Shown: piece after piece, positions 1 to 11,550 of the stretch
How positions within the stretch are numbered: position 1 is the stretch's first letter
Layout of the letters: every line of letters begins with the position of its first letter
Source: Austropuccinia psidii
Lineage: Eukaryota > Basidiomycota > Pucciniomycetes > Pucciniales > Sphaerophragmiaceae
Length of the DNA: 64,000 nt
NCBI GenBank assembly: GCA_023105745.1
Contig: JALGQZ010000003.1
Coordinates: 43,858,185 to 43,922,184, forward strand
Reading direction: 5' to 3'
The notes under the pieces: model-generated
What the model was told of the DNA's origin: nothing
Database searches by the model: none
The model's input: only the letters and a program-made list of their open reading frames with translations
Made by a program: the position numbers and the translations under genes

Positions 1-468
1 CTTTTAAAAAACAAAAATAATTCAAAATTTCCAATTGACAGTGGAATTTTGACATTATTTTGTGATTATCTTGCAATAAATTTGCTGTAAAACCAACCAA
101 AATAATCCAAAATTAACTTCAAAGTCCTTTTAAATAGAATTAAAAGCCCAATGATAGAAAGTGACCAAGTTATTTCTTGATTTTTTCTCAAGAAGATGCC
201 CAAAAAAGCTGATTTAGTTGATAAAATCCTCCCAAAGACCTTCTATCCATACCTGCGCCCGCTGCGCCCCAGTGGCTTCTCGCTCAGTGGCCGCGATGCA
301 TGCGCTTCAAAAACGTCGGGGTGTCTTCTCATGCGGGGGTTTGGCCGGGCCCCCTAATCGAATCCAGTTCTTCCTCGATCCTCCCACTCCCAGCTGGCGA
401 AATTAAAATTTTCCAAATTTTTCCAATTTTTCCAAAATTTTTGCAGAATTTTTTCAGAATTTTTCAAG
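1..468. other. Upstream region of the Raptor gene, with a GC-rich islet
   Basis: No gene is recognised. Bases 1-235 and 365-468 are AT-rich. Between about 240 and 360 lies a sharply GC-richer islet with many CpG (CTGCGCCCGCTGCGCC-like runs, a direct repeat of CAGTGGC and the palindrome-like GCGATGCATGCGC). It ends about 100 bases before the Raptor start codon, which fits a promoter or 5' leader. A fragment of a GC-richer repeat is also possible. The last 60 bases before the ATG are pyrimidine/T-rich stretches such as TTTTCCAAATTTTTCC, common in fungal 5' leaders. Confidence 0.4.
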
Positions 469-3400
469 ATGAACTCACTTTCGATTTTCCAAAACGAGAC
501 CGATCAATTTCAAAATCTTCAATCATTTCATCATCATCAGAATCTCAATAAACGATTAAAGCGTCGAACTCGTCATCGGAAAAATCGAGACCGTCAATTG
601 AGATCGAATTTGAAGAATCGTCATCATTTCTTTTCGACTAAATCCCATACTTCATCATCCGATCTTTCTTCTGAGCCATCTTCTCAAATTACTTCGTCTT
701 CTGTCTCTTCTTTGAATTCGAATCATTACTTTAATCGTTCGAATTCAAATTTTAATGCTAATCAAATCACCCTCAACGACTCAAATTCAGATTCTCATTC
801 TTTTAAATTAAATCAAATCAATCGAAATCTACAACAATATCATCATCAACAAAATATTCAATCTAATCATTCTCATTCTCATTCTCTTAATTCATTTTCA
901 ACAGAATCTTTCAACTTGTTTCAATCAAATCAATCTTTAATCTATCAAGCCTCTCAATCAAATAATCCTACAAGTGTCTTGCGAGTAGTTCAATCTCATT
1001 CTCAATCTTTTCTTAGACATGGTTTCGATGATCGTCAACCTGATGGCGATTATCTTGAATCATTATCTAAACCTCATTCTACTTATTGGACCGATTCTCC
1101 TTATAAAAACACCAAACCTTCGGATTTAATTCAAGTTGAGTTATTAAAAATGTTTTTTTTTTTTTACAAAAATCATTCAATTTTTTCTCATCAAAAATCT
1201 GTTCAAACTTTTCCTCTTTTTTTAGATACCATTTTGGTCTCAACCAATCAAATATCGTACAGTTTGTGCTGCTCTTTTTTTATGCTTAAGATTAGGATTC
1301 GATCCACCTGATATTGTTAAAGCTTCACCAGCTCCAAGATTAGAAGCTTGGACTGATCCAAAACTTTTACCAAAAGAATCCGTCTTAGAATTAATTGCCA
1401 AAAGATTACAAGAACAATTCGAAGCTTTAGCTCCTACTCATGCTAGAGTCAAATTTAAAACTTATGCCGATGTTTACGCTGAAGAATTCAAAAAAACTTT
1501 AATCGGTTTACGTAAATTTAGTAAAACTGATCGTTGCTTGATTTATTATAATGGCCATGGTGTACCCAAACCAACACCAACAGGTGAAATTTGGGTCTTC
1601 AATAAAGCTTACACTCAATACATTCCAATAAGCTTATCCGATATCTTAGATTGGGTTGGAACTCCTGTCGTCTTCATTTGGGACTGTAATAATGCCGGTC
1701 ACATCTTGAACAGTGTCATCTTAGCTTGTCAAAAGAAAGATCAAGAAATTTCAAATCAACTCCATCCTCATTCGAATAATCTTGATCCTAATCTAATCAA
1801 TTCAAATAAAATCATTAATAATCTTAAACCTTCAATCGACTCAAATCATTTAAGCAATAACAATATCCCGTCTAACTCAATCCATCCAAGTCCTTCAACT
1901 AGTGGTAGAAATAGTCCAACAAACTTAAAACCTTTATCTAATTCACCTTCAAATCCTTTCATGAAATATTCCGATACAATTCAATTGGCTGCTTGTCAAC
2001 CAAATGAAATGCTTCCCCTCGATCCAAATTTACCTGCAGATGTCTTCACTTCTTGCCTCACCTCTCCAATTGAAATGGCTCTACGGTTTTATGTCCTAAG
2101 AAATAATTCTCAACACTCTAAATGGACTTCAACTTCTGAATTCTTTAATGATCTTTCAAAACTTGATAAAGTACCCGGCAGGATGGAAATGCGTAGGACT
2201 CCTTTAGGTGAATTAACTTGGATCTTCACTTCAATTGCTGATGCCATTGCTTGGAATCATCTCGATCGAAAATCTTTCACCAAAATCTTTCGCGGTGATC
2301 TCGTCTTGGCCGGTACCTTTCGTGGCTTCCTCTTGTCCGAAAGAGTCATGAAATCTTATGGTTGTACACCCATGTCAAACCCAAAATTACCATCAACATC
2401 TCATTCCGAATTATGGCAATCTTGGGATTTAGAAGTCGATATGTGTCTCTCTCAATTATTAGAGATTTGGAAATCAGAATCAATTCGAGCTCAATATGAC
2501 AATAATAAAAATAGTCATCATCCAAATTCACTTCCACCTCCTATTGTAACTTATAAACCTTCAACTTTTTTTTCTCAACAATTAACAGCTTTTGAGGTTT
2601 GGTTGAAGACCGTCGTCGCTCAAAACTCAGATGAAAATGGTGAAAAAGATCATGATCATTGTAAAAAACGAGAAACCTTACAATGGAGCTGTAACGATTG
2701 GTCCGCTATCAAAATCGATCAAGTCAACGTAACCGATTTCTCTTGTTCAAATCCTAATCAAACTTCTCATCCTCAAATTAAACCTACATTAACCTCTAAT
2801 TCTAAACCAGCACCTAATTTTCCTATCAATAAACAAAACATTTCATCTATACCACCCACATTAATTAGTTCAAAAACCCGTATTTTAAAATCTACATCAT
2901 ATGCTACAACCTCATCACCTATTCAAAATAAAAATTTAGATCAAAGACCTATACGATATAAATTACCAACTTTTATCAAACATTTCCCTCTTGGTTCACG
3001 TCCAGCTGACGATCTTTACCCTCCTTCTCCGCCTCAATTACCTATCGTTTTACAAGTTTTACTCTCCCCTCTTCATAGGCTAAGAGCTTTAATCTTACTA
3101 TGTAGATTAATGGACCTTGGACCTTGGGCTGTTCATCTATCTCTCTCAATCGGAATCTTTCAATATGTCTTAAAACTCCTTCAAGCCCCTGCCGCCGAAC
3201 TTAAACCAGTTTTGATTTTCATTTGGGCTAGAATCTTAACAGTTTATCCTGATGGAAGACAAGACTTATTTAGATTCTCTCATATCAGACCTGGATCGCA
3301 TGCTGATGCACCAATCGAATATTTCATCAAGATCATGGCCCCAAATAGTATGGAACTTCCAGTCGTAAATGTTGTCGATCACAAGGCCATGTGTGCGTTT

Positions 3401-6400
3401 ATTCTATCGATTGGTTGTAAGAATTCACGTTCAAATTCGAAAAGGTTAATGGAATTTGGCGTATTAGAGATTATAATTCATCGAATTAAGGAACTTGCAC
3501 CATGGCAAAGACAATGGTATTTAATCTTGCTGGCTCACATGTGGGAAGAATCAGCTGCCGTCAAAGGACGAGCAATTAAGATGGGTATTAATACCATTCT
3601 AAGTGATCTCTTAACTGATAAAGTACCGGAAGTTCGCACAGCTGCATTATATGCTTTTGGTACCTTGATAGGTGTTTCAACAAATCCTCGACAAATCGAA
3701 ATCGAGGACGAATTTCCTGATGGGTATAATACTAGTGGCCTTCAACCATCTGGCACTACGAACCCATCTCGGTCATCTCGATCAATTGATACAATTCTAT
3801 ATCAATCAAATAAACTCAACAGCCTTAGCTCTAGTAATCCCTTAGTCACTGGTTTGGAATATCATCAACAAATCTCTATTGAAGTAGGTAGCGCAATGGC
3901 TTGTTGTCATTGCTCCACTGATGGTTCACCCATGTTTCGTCAAGAATTAGTTGTTGTCTTGAGTGCTCTTGTTGATCAACATCTTGGTCATTTTATAGTT
4001 GCTGCATTTGAATTTGCCAAACAACAAGAACGTGAACGGTTTATGAAGATGAGTGACTCGATTAGAAAGTATAGAAATGAAAAACAACCCTGGATGACAA
4101 GCAGTTGTACTGAATTCGATGATGGCAATCAAGAGGTGGATGATGATGAATTAGACAAAGCAGAAAATTTAATGACAGATAGAACCACTAAACTTGAAAA
4201 ATTAATTGCCAAACTTAAAGCAGATGAAAAGCTTCAATCTAATGAATCTTTGAGAGCTTATCTTTGGATGGAATTCAGCAGCGTCTATATTGTTTTACTT
4301 GATTTGATTTTAGATCCTTCTGAACAAGTTTCTCAAATGGCCAAGGCAGTTATTGATTATATTCACTTGAGACTGACGGAAAGTGTCTTGGGAAGCTGTT
4401 TAGGATTAGATGAACTAATTGATGAAGAAATCGATAAACTTAATCAACTCAGTTTAAATCAATCTTCTCAAAATCGAGATGAACCAACTCCAAAATCGAC
4501 AGATACTCATAATTATTCAAGCCTTAGTAGAGTTTGGTCTTCATCTGCTGTATCAAGCTCTCAGTTTGGTAGTCTAGATCGAGGTAGAAATTCAAATTCA
4601 GCTAATCGACCTTCAAGTTCTTCCGTATTTCAATCATTGAGTACTGTAAACAATCTAGTACCAAACTTTGTCAAATCATCTGGCTGGAGGACACCGTTTA
4701 CTGCTCTCAGTCGGTCACCCGAACAAACTTCACCCACTCTTGTTAATGATCAATCTACCATCAACAGCGGAGTTCAGGAATCCAACAAGTCTAAACTTCT
4801 CAGAAAGTCAGTTTCCATGAGTCCACTTAATCATCATCAACAAACCGATGATGAGCTGACTCAGCAGCGCAAGAAAAGAGTTGTTCCTCAACTCAAAGAA
4901 TTTTCAAGCGATTCTTTGGAGTCATCAACTGTAACTCAACAAAGCTCCAATCAAGAATCACACATTCAACGCCTCACAGCCGGACGGTCACTTCAGTCAA
5001 TAATTGCTGAAACTCGTGCTGCTGATCACATTCGTCGACAGATAAATCACTCTTATCTACTCCAACAGTCTAGCTCTCCTTCTTCTACATCCACATTTTC
5101 TTCTAATCAATCTATCGATCCCAACTCTCGAAAGCCTTTGGAGACATTTGAAGGCTCTTGCTCCAAATCATCATCAATACCCGAAGAAAGTTTCAATGAT
5201 TATCTGTATTATCTTGGGATACAAAATATCGAACAACTTAAATCAGAACAGGACAAAGATTGGTTGATAAATGAGCAGAACAAAGGTAAACCCCAAAGAG
5301 AATCAACTCGAACGTTACCACTCTGTTCTAATTACTATGAGCTAAGCTCTCATACTTTTTTAAAACCTAAGATGACAAATGTTGGGGAAGAAGTTGGCGG
5401 TAAAGAATGTGGTAGCAATAGATCAGATGGTGGAAATGATGAGGAAACTGATGGGATTCAAGGCATAAAGAATCTTTGGAGAAAGCAAAGGAATGCCAAG
5501 ACAATTATAGAAAGTCCAACCTTAAGGTTTAAACCAGGTTTGTCAACGCAATATTCATTCATTTTCATTGTTAGACAAAGTCTTGGTACTTATTTTTTTC
5601 TGACATAAATCAATTAAACATATGTTAGTGCCGAACAATTGGAATAAACTCGTTTGTACTTGGAACCAACCTCGACCGGTTACGAATCTTTTGTTACATC
5701 AATTTGAAAGTCATTTCATCACTTCAGATTCCGGCGGATTCATCACGTTAGTCAACTAGTTTTTTTTTACATGAGTTTCATCTCAACAAAGTTCTTTGTG
5801 TTGGTCCTTTACATCTGAACAAAGTTTTGAATAATTTCAAAAAAAGAAGCTAAAACATTATTTGGTTCTACTGTAGGGTTTATGATTGGCAATCAAAAAC
5901 CCGGTTGAATTCTTTTAGAAACTCTGCAGAACAGCCCCGTCGAATCATGAGCATGGAATTAATTAATGAAGAAAGTGAGGCTCTTTTGCTAGCTAGTACA
6001 GGTTAGTCAAACAGAATATAATAACAACAAATTTGAGATTGCGTGCCAAAGCTTACGAAAGAAAAATGGGGGTTTCTCCCGTTGGTTCATCTATCAGCTG
6101 ACGGTCACATACGAATTTTCCGAGACTATGACCGGGCAGAACGAATGGAAGTCGTGACAGCATTTAAAGGCTTACCAAACCATGAACCAAGCACTCTAGC
6201 TGATGCTGGAGTTGTTACAGACTGGCAGCAGAGTACAGGACTTTTACTCGTAGGCGGTAACTCACGAGAAATTAAGGTTTGGAACTCGTGTCGGGAAAGC
6301 TGTGTGGAGAATATAAAAACACGTGCAAACAGCTGCATGACGTCCTTAAGCTCAGATCATGTAGTTGGATCTATAATTTGTGCTGGATTTGGGGATGGAT

Positions 6401-7114
6401 CGATGAGAATTTACGACCGGCGACAACCTCTGAAAAATTCAATGGTTAGGGTTTACCGTGGCTTACATACGTCATGGTTAACTCGGGTCCAAATGCAAGC
6501 AGGCGGTAGGCGTGAGCTGATTAGTGGAGATTCGGTTGGATTTGTTGGACAATGGGATGTTAGAATGGACAGACCACTTCGAATGTTTAGAGCTCATGAA
6601 GAAGGGATGCCAGCGATTGCGGTTCATGAAAATTCTCCAATTATGGCTAGGTTAGTTTTCAATTTAAAGTATCCAATCGATCAATAACAATTAACATGTA
6701 GGAAAAAATGTCGTTGACGAAATTTTACGCTATGATGAAACAGTGCATCGATTAATGGAACAGTTAAATTGTGGGATGTTAACAATTTTGACGATGTAGA
6801 ACGAACACCGGAAATTCTGCAAAGATTAAATTGTAACAGTGATCACAATGATACTACAAAAAGTGATTATCTAAATCCATCTGAATCACTTTGGAATGGA
6901 GGTGGGGGCAAGCCAATAACTGCATTGACTTTTCATCCGTCAGTATTTTTATCGTTTTTGTGCAGTTTTAATATTCGTGGTACTAAGTGGAATTAAGAAA
7001 AAAACACATTAAGTGACCTGGAATATTGTTTTTTGGGTTTCTAGGTATCAATTAATGATTGGGATTAGTGATGGGTTTGGAGCCTTGAAATTATACGAAG
7101 CAGAAAAAAGATGA
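469..7114 (+). CDS. KOG1: Raptor (KOG1/Mip1), TORC1 scaffold subunit, seven exons
   Basis: Raptor presents substrates to TOR kinase within TORC1 and controls growth in response to nutrients. Exons are 469-1134, 1226-5537, 5629-5746, 5877-6001, 6098-6650, 6744-6938 and 7045-7114. All six introns (91-130 bases) are GT-AG and every junction keeps frame, giving 2012 residues. An Asn/Ser/His/Gln-rich N-terminal extension (about 1-180) precedes the Raptor N-terminal conserved caspase-like domain, which starts at HGFDD (residue 184) and includes YNGHG (His333) and WDCNNAG (Cys376). A low-complexity insert follows at about 390-455. HEAT-type helices cover about 800-1280, with the family signature LDLGPWAV-like text (here MDLGPWAV). 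A Ser/Gln-rich linker leads to a C-terminal WD40 domain (about 1660-2012) with SADGHIRIFRDY and NGTVKLWDV. It is longer than yeast and human Raptor because of the extension and linkers. Codon use and CpG content are normal, unlike the neighbouring repeats. The first ATG is chosen because it opens the in-frame exon. The conserved domains are certain; the exact start is less so. Confidence 0.93.
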
Positions 7115-7508
7115 ATCGAATCTTAAGATCAAAATCATTGAATTCATTGTTCTTATGCAAACTCATGAAAACTCTCAAGTAGATCTGTATTAATAACGCT
7201 ATTATCAATCGTAATAATTTCTTTTTTGTCGTGGTGTGTTAGCTAGTCTTTTTTTATGATTAACCATAGTCAGATAGAAAAATGAGAACAAGCTTTAAAC
7301 TTCTTTTAATACCTTCAGAAAAATCATACATTTGATGAGTTTAATCTTGATGTATTTATATATGAAAATTTAGTTTTTTCAAAGATGGTTTTTGTGACTC
7401 AAACTTGGTGATTTCTTTAAGGGAAAACTCTATGCTGACTAACAGACCTTAACTTGTATATTACACAACCCTTTTTTAAAAATGTTTGATTTGAATTAAT
7501 CTGTCTAT

Positions 7509-7694
7509 CTAACTATCTACATATTTTAATGTCCATTTAAACAAATCGCTGCTAGGGCCATATTCAATGCCTGGACCTTCGCCCCAGTCACCTAAATTCT
7601 CAAATTTCATCAAGAGTCGTCCAAATGTTTTGTGCAGACAAATCCTGATTTTTCCAAACCCATCACTCATCATTGCAAAAGTATGGGATGTCAT
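7509..7694 (-). CDS. Short unrecognised ORF, possible last exon of a convergent gene
   Basis: A 61-codon open frame runs toward Raptor. The peptide is not low complexity: it contains SDGFGKIRICLH and GDWGEGPGIEYG and ends in LKYVDS. The DNA is noticeably richer in G+C than its flanks, which distinguishes it from the chance frames nearby. I recognise no family. There is no clear acceptor site immediately upstream on its strand, so it could be a small gene, a terminal exon whose upstream exons I cannot see, or a decayed fragment. Its stop lies about 395 bases from the Raptor stop, a plausible tail-to-tail arrangement. Confidence 0.3.
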   Translation of the reverse strand: MTSHTFAMMSDGFGKIRICLHKTFGRLLMKFENLGDWGEGPGIEYGPSSDLFKWTLKYVDS

Positions 7695-8012
7695 TGAAAG
7701 TTGTTATTGTTGTCTTTGAAACTTAGCAAATAACAAAGATTTATATTAAAGCTCTTCCTAAGCCTAGAATTTCTTTTGTACTTCATTTGTTTAATTCAAA
7801 AACGGACAGTTAAGATAAAAAAGCAATGCAATGAGTATATTAAAATAATTCTCAATCTTTTTTAAAAGGTCATCATTTTATTATTTGGAATAATTTAATT
7901 CAATTTCAATTTATATTGAAAAAAAAGTCATTATTTTAATACTTTTTTTTATATCAATATTTTTTTTAAGTGAAAAAATATTAATTAATTGATCTTTATT
8001 TATTGTTTTTTA

Positions 8013-8112
8013 TTATTGCTTGTTGCTTATTATTTATTTATTATTATTATTATTACTTTATTTTTTAAAAAAGTGAAATAAAAAACCAAATTAAATAAAA
8101 TAAAATAAAATC
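8013..8112. repeat. Simple AT repeats
   Basis: A run of TTATTATTATTATTAC-like units (around 8035-8055) is followed by AAATAAAATAAAATAAAAT (around 8092-8111). They are microsatellite-like stretches of imperfect three- and five-base units, with no coding potential. Confidence 0.6.
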
Positions 8113-8124
8113 AAGTAATATTAT

Positions 8125-8310
8125 ATACTACGGCTTTTGCCTGTGGATTTTGATGCGTGAAATGACCTGCTAGGAGCTGTGCCACCAGTGAGTGGGGACA
8201 CTTGTTAATCCTGCCTGGTGTGGTCATGCATGGGGTGTAATTTTAGTAATATAGACTAAGGCCATTAATCACCACCCAATCCTAAAGCCTGGGTATACAA
8301 ATTCTCAAAT
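8125..8310. other. GC-richer islet of unknown nature
   Basis: About 185 bases of mixed composition (for example GACCTGCTAGGAGCTGTGCC and CCTGCCTGGTGTGGTCATGC) stand out from flanks that are overwhelmingly A/T. There is no open frame of note, and I could not fold it into a tRNA. It may be a remnant of a SINE, a solo LTR fragment or a non-coding RNA gene. The sequence alone does not decide. Confidence 0.3.
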
Positions 8311-10988
8311 AAAAGCAAAGAAATATTAGAATATGGTTTTTTTTGCACAAATTATTAAAAAAAACCATAAAATTTAATTGAAAAAAGATATATAAAGTAT
8401 TATTTTTGAGAGGAATATATTAAAAATATTTCATATTTTTAACTTGTTACAAAAACCTATCTATCTCATTGACCAATATAGAAAATATGACTATATAAAA
8501 GGGAAATTTAATTTATATTCAAGTAAACATTTCCTTTTAAAATTTAAACTAATAATTTTTGTTACCATCCCTCATTTGAAATTTTACTTATGTTTTACCA
8601 TTAAGTTTATTGAAAAAAAGACCTTTTTATTAGAAAGGTTTCTCTGAGTTTTGGCCATAATTTTTTTCTAATCTTGATACTGATTATTGGTATAAATATG
8701 AATCTCAAATATAAATTGTTTATTTCCATCAAGGATAAAAAAAAGGGAATATTAATTAACACCAAGATTTCTCCTTTCATATTTCCCTTTCATTTTTTTT
8801 TTCATTTTTTTATTGTTGAAACCCCTATTTGAAATATTTTCTAATTTTTACAATTGAATTTTTTAATTTTTCCCAAAAATTCTTGAAAACTTAAGATTAA
8901 ATATTATAAAGTCCAAAAAACCCCTCTAATTTGAATATTAAACCATAAAATACCAATTTTTCACTTTGTTATTTACTGAATATTAATGAAAATATCTAAT
9001 CTCAATTAAAATAATTTGAAATATAAAAATACAAAAAAAGAAATTTGATGTATATACATATCTTTATATATTTTCATAATATCAAAATAATTATTTCATA
9101 ATTCTAATATTATATTTTGAAAAAAAAACATAGTATTAATTTTTTTCATATATATCTAATAGAACCAATTGAATTAATAAATCAATTGATTTTTTTTAAA
9201 TATATTTAGGTTTTTTAAAATTATCAAAATGGATTGATTATTTCAAATTAAAGAATTATAAATAAAATTCATTATTAAAAAAACCAAAAATAAAAAAACT
9301 AAAATGAGGTTTTTAAATATTAAATTTGTATCTTAAATTTAAATCTGTAATTGAATTAATTGAAGAAAAGATTATTTAAAGTATGTTAGTATTTATAAAT
9401 CATTCCATTTTATTGGTTTTATTTTTTGAAACAAAACATTCATATCTATAATTTAAGTCAAGATTCATGTGGTAATTCTATCAAGATTTATTTATTGATG
9501 GTATTGTTAAATATGCATAATAAAAATGGTAAATACACATAATATCTTATGTGTATTTAGAAAAATATATATGTTTTTAATAATATATGTCCTAAATAAA
9601 TCAAACGAATACCTTTTTTCAAAAATTACCTACTTAAAAAATTTCAAAATTCCAAATAAAGCAAACAAAAAGATAATAATTTGGGTGATACTCAACCTTC
9701 CTTTTTTTTTAAAAAAATGTTGTGACAGAATTGGCCAATTTGGCCTTCTTTTCCCTTCCTTTTGATTAAAAAAACCCCTTTATTTACTTATTCAAATCAC
9801 TCTTTTTCCCAATAATTTTCATCATCAAAACAGAATTAAAAATAGTTTTAAGAATTTTTGAGGGATTTTGGTGCTTCATTCTTGAAGATCATATTGAGAT
9901 ATTTTTTTTCCCAAATCCCAAGGTGTAATGAAAAATTATTTAGTTTTTTGGGCTTTCAATTCATAAAAAATGAAATTTGAATTATTTTTTCAATATTTAA
10001 TTTCCTTTTTTAATTTTATTTTTTTTTATTTAAATTCATTAAATTTTTGGAAAACATATTCACCAAAAATCAAAAATTGGATAAAGATTTCAATTTTTTT
10101 AAACCAAATTTTAAGGAAACAAAAGAATTTTTTTTTTTTGCTACTAAGATTTAAGATATTTGAGAATAATGAATATTTTAAGGAATTTTAAATATATTTA
10201 AATTTTAAAAATAAAAAAAATTCTTGGGGTCGCTTTTAAAGAAATATTTAATTCTTAAAATGAAGTATTTTGGGAGATATGTCAAAAAATCTTGAATCAC
10301 CATATGTTTCTACTTTCCTTCATTATAAGTGGAATAAAAATAATTTAAAATTTATATATTGAAAGAAAAATTTGAAATAAATATATCAGTATTTATTTAC
10401 AATTAAATTAATTATGTTTTTAATTTACTTTGAAAAACCATTTATTCAGAGTAATTATCAAATAAATTCTAAAAAAATTAGTATATTGGATTAGTAATTT
10501 CTCAGTAAGAATCCAGATATGTTAAGTCTTGGCCAAATATTATCTAATAGGGATAAAAACTATATTGTCTTCAAGCTGGAAATTTTAACTTAAATTACAT
10601 TCTTCTTTGAAATTATTTTACTTAGAATTTAGAGTTTATAATATTATTTATTGTAGGTGAAAGTAATTATTTTTCTCTGTCTGGAGCAATAGTCTGGAAA
10701 TCTTGCATCTTATTTTTAAAGAAGAAATATTAATAATGATAATTTTGAAATTATTTTTAAATAAGTAAAAATATTTAATAATTTATCAAAATTCTTCAAA
10801 ACTCTTAATGTGACATTTGAGAAAATTAACCTTAAATTGAAATTAGAATTACTTAAATTATGAATTTTTCTTTAATATATGATAATTATAGAATCTCTTG
10901 AGTTATTTTTATTAATAGATTAGATTTGATACATTTTTTAAGGAAATAAATAGAAGCCTCTCTATTATCTTGGGACTTTATCCAAATA

Positions 10989-11075
10989 GGGTATTGGTAA
11001 ACCCACATAAGCTCTTACCTGTTTTTACTAAAACCTTACGTGTTTTACCATAAATTGGTAAAAACACATAAGGGG
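10989..11075 (+). repeat. MULE copy 1, 5' terminal inverted repeat and subterminal repeat
   Basis: The terminal segment GGGTATTGGTAAACCCAC is followed by CATAAGCTCTTAC and GTTTTTACTA, so the terminus is itself a near-palindrome (arms GGTAAAnnCACATAAG and CTTACnTGTTTTTAC). A second unit, ATAAATTGGTAAAAACACAT, begins near 11051. The same words recur at the 3' end. These iterated words are candidates for transposase binding sites; that role is inferred. Confidence 0.7.
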
Positions 11076-11550
11076 TTCCCTGGGCCCATTTTTTAATTAA
11101 CAATAAAACACAAAAAAACCTGTATTGGGCCAAAACCTCCAAAAAAACACCAAAAAAAGGTTTTTTTTACCCACAAAACCCCCCTAACACAATTGTCTCA
11201 GTTTTTTTTGCACACCCCCCCAAAAAACACCAAAAGCCAAAATAATCCACATTGGCCCCCAAACATAACTTTTTGAAAAACAGAATTACCAAAGCAATTT
11301 TGCAAAGATTTTCACACCTTTTTTTTTCTTTTTCCCCCCAAAGGCTGAAATTTCCTCCACAAAACCTGCTTCCAAGCCTCTAAAATTCCAATTTTTTACC
11401 TTCTCTCATCTATTAATACCACATTTCAACCACTTCATTTCACTTTTACACACTTCTTTTCATTTTTCACATTTCAAAAGGCTCTTTCCTCATTCCATAT
11501 TCCCAAATTCCCCCATTTTTTTTAAATTTATACATATTTTTCACTCAATA

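Larger units (their letters stand above)
7115..10988. other. AT-rich intergenic region
   Basis: This is the downstream flank of Raptor up to the first MULE. Apart from the short minus-strand ORF at 7509-7694, the GC-richer islet at 8125-8310 and simple repeats near 8015-8112, it is A/T-rich with long homopolymer runs. I see no conserved protein, LTR end or terminal inverted repeat. The open frames around 8444-8647, 9526-9765 and 9970-10191 are Phe/Lys/Asn/Ile-rich readings of AT-rich DNA and are not credible genes. Confidence 0.6.

Noticed and set aside
1226..5608. Raptor as a single-exon gene from an internal start to 5608
   Set aside because: The conserved N-terminal domain begins upstream of 1226 and splices in frame at 1135-1225. 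The tail after 5537 is intron sequence, and the WD40 exons follow.
6043..6687. Separate WD40 gene starting at 6043
   Set aside because: The first part is an intron (6002-6097) and the last part runs into another (6651-6743). The WD40 text belongs to Raptor exon 5, which joins in frame on both sides.
8444..10191. Small Phe/Lys/Ile-rich proteins in the AT-rich flank
   Set aside because: The composition matches translated AT-rich DNA. There are no motifs, no introns and no conservation signal.
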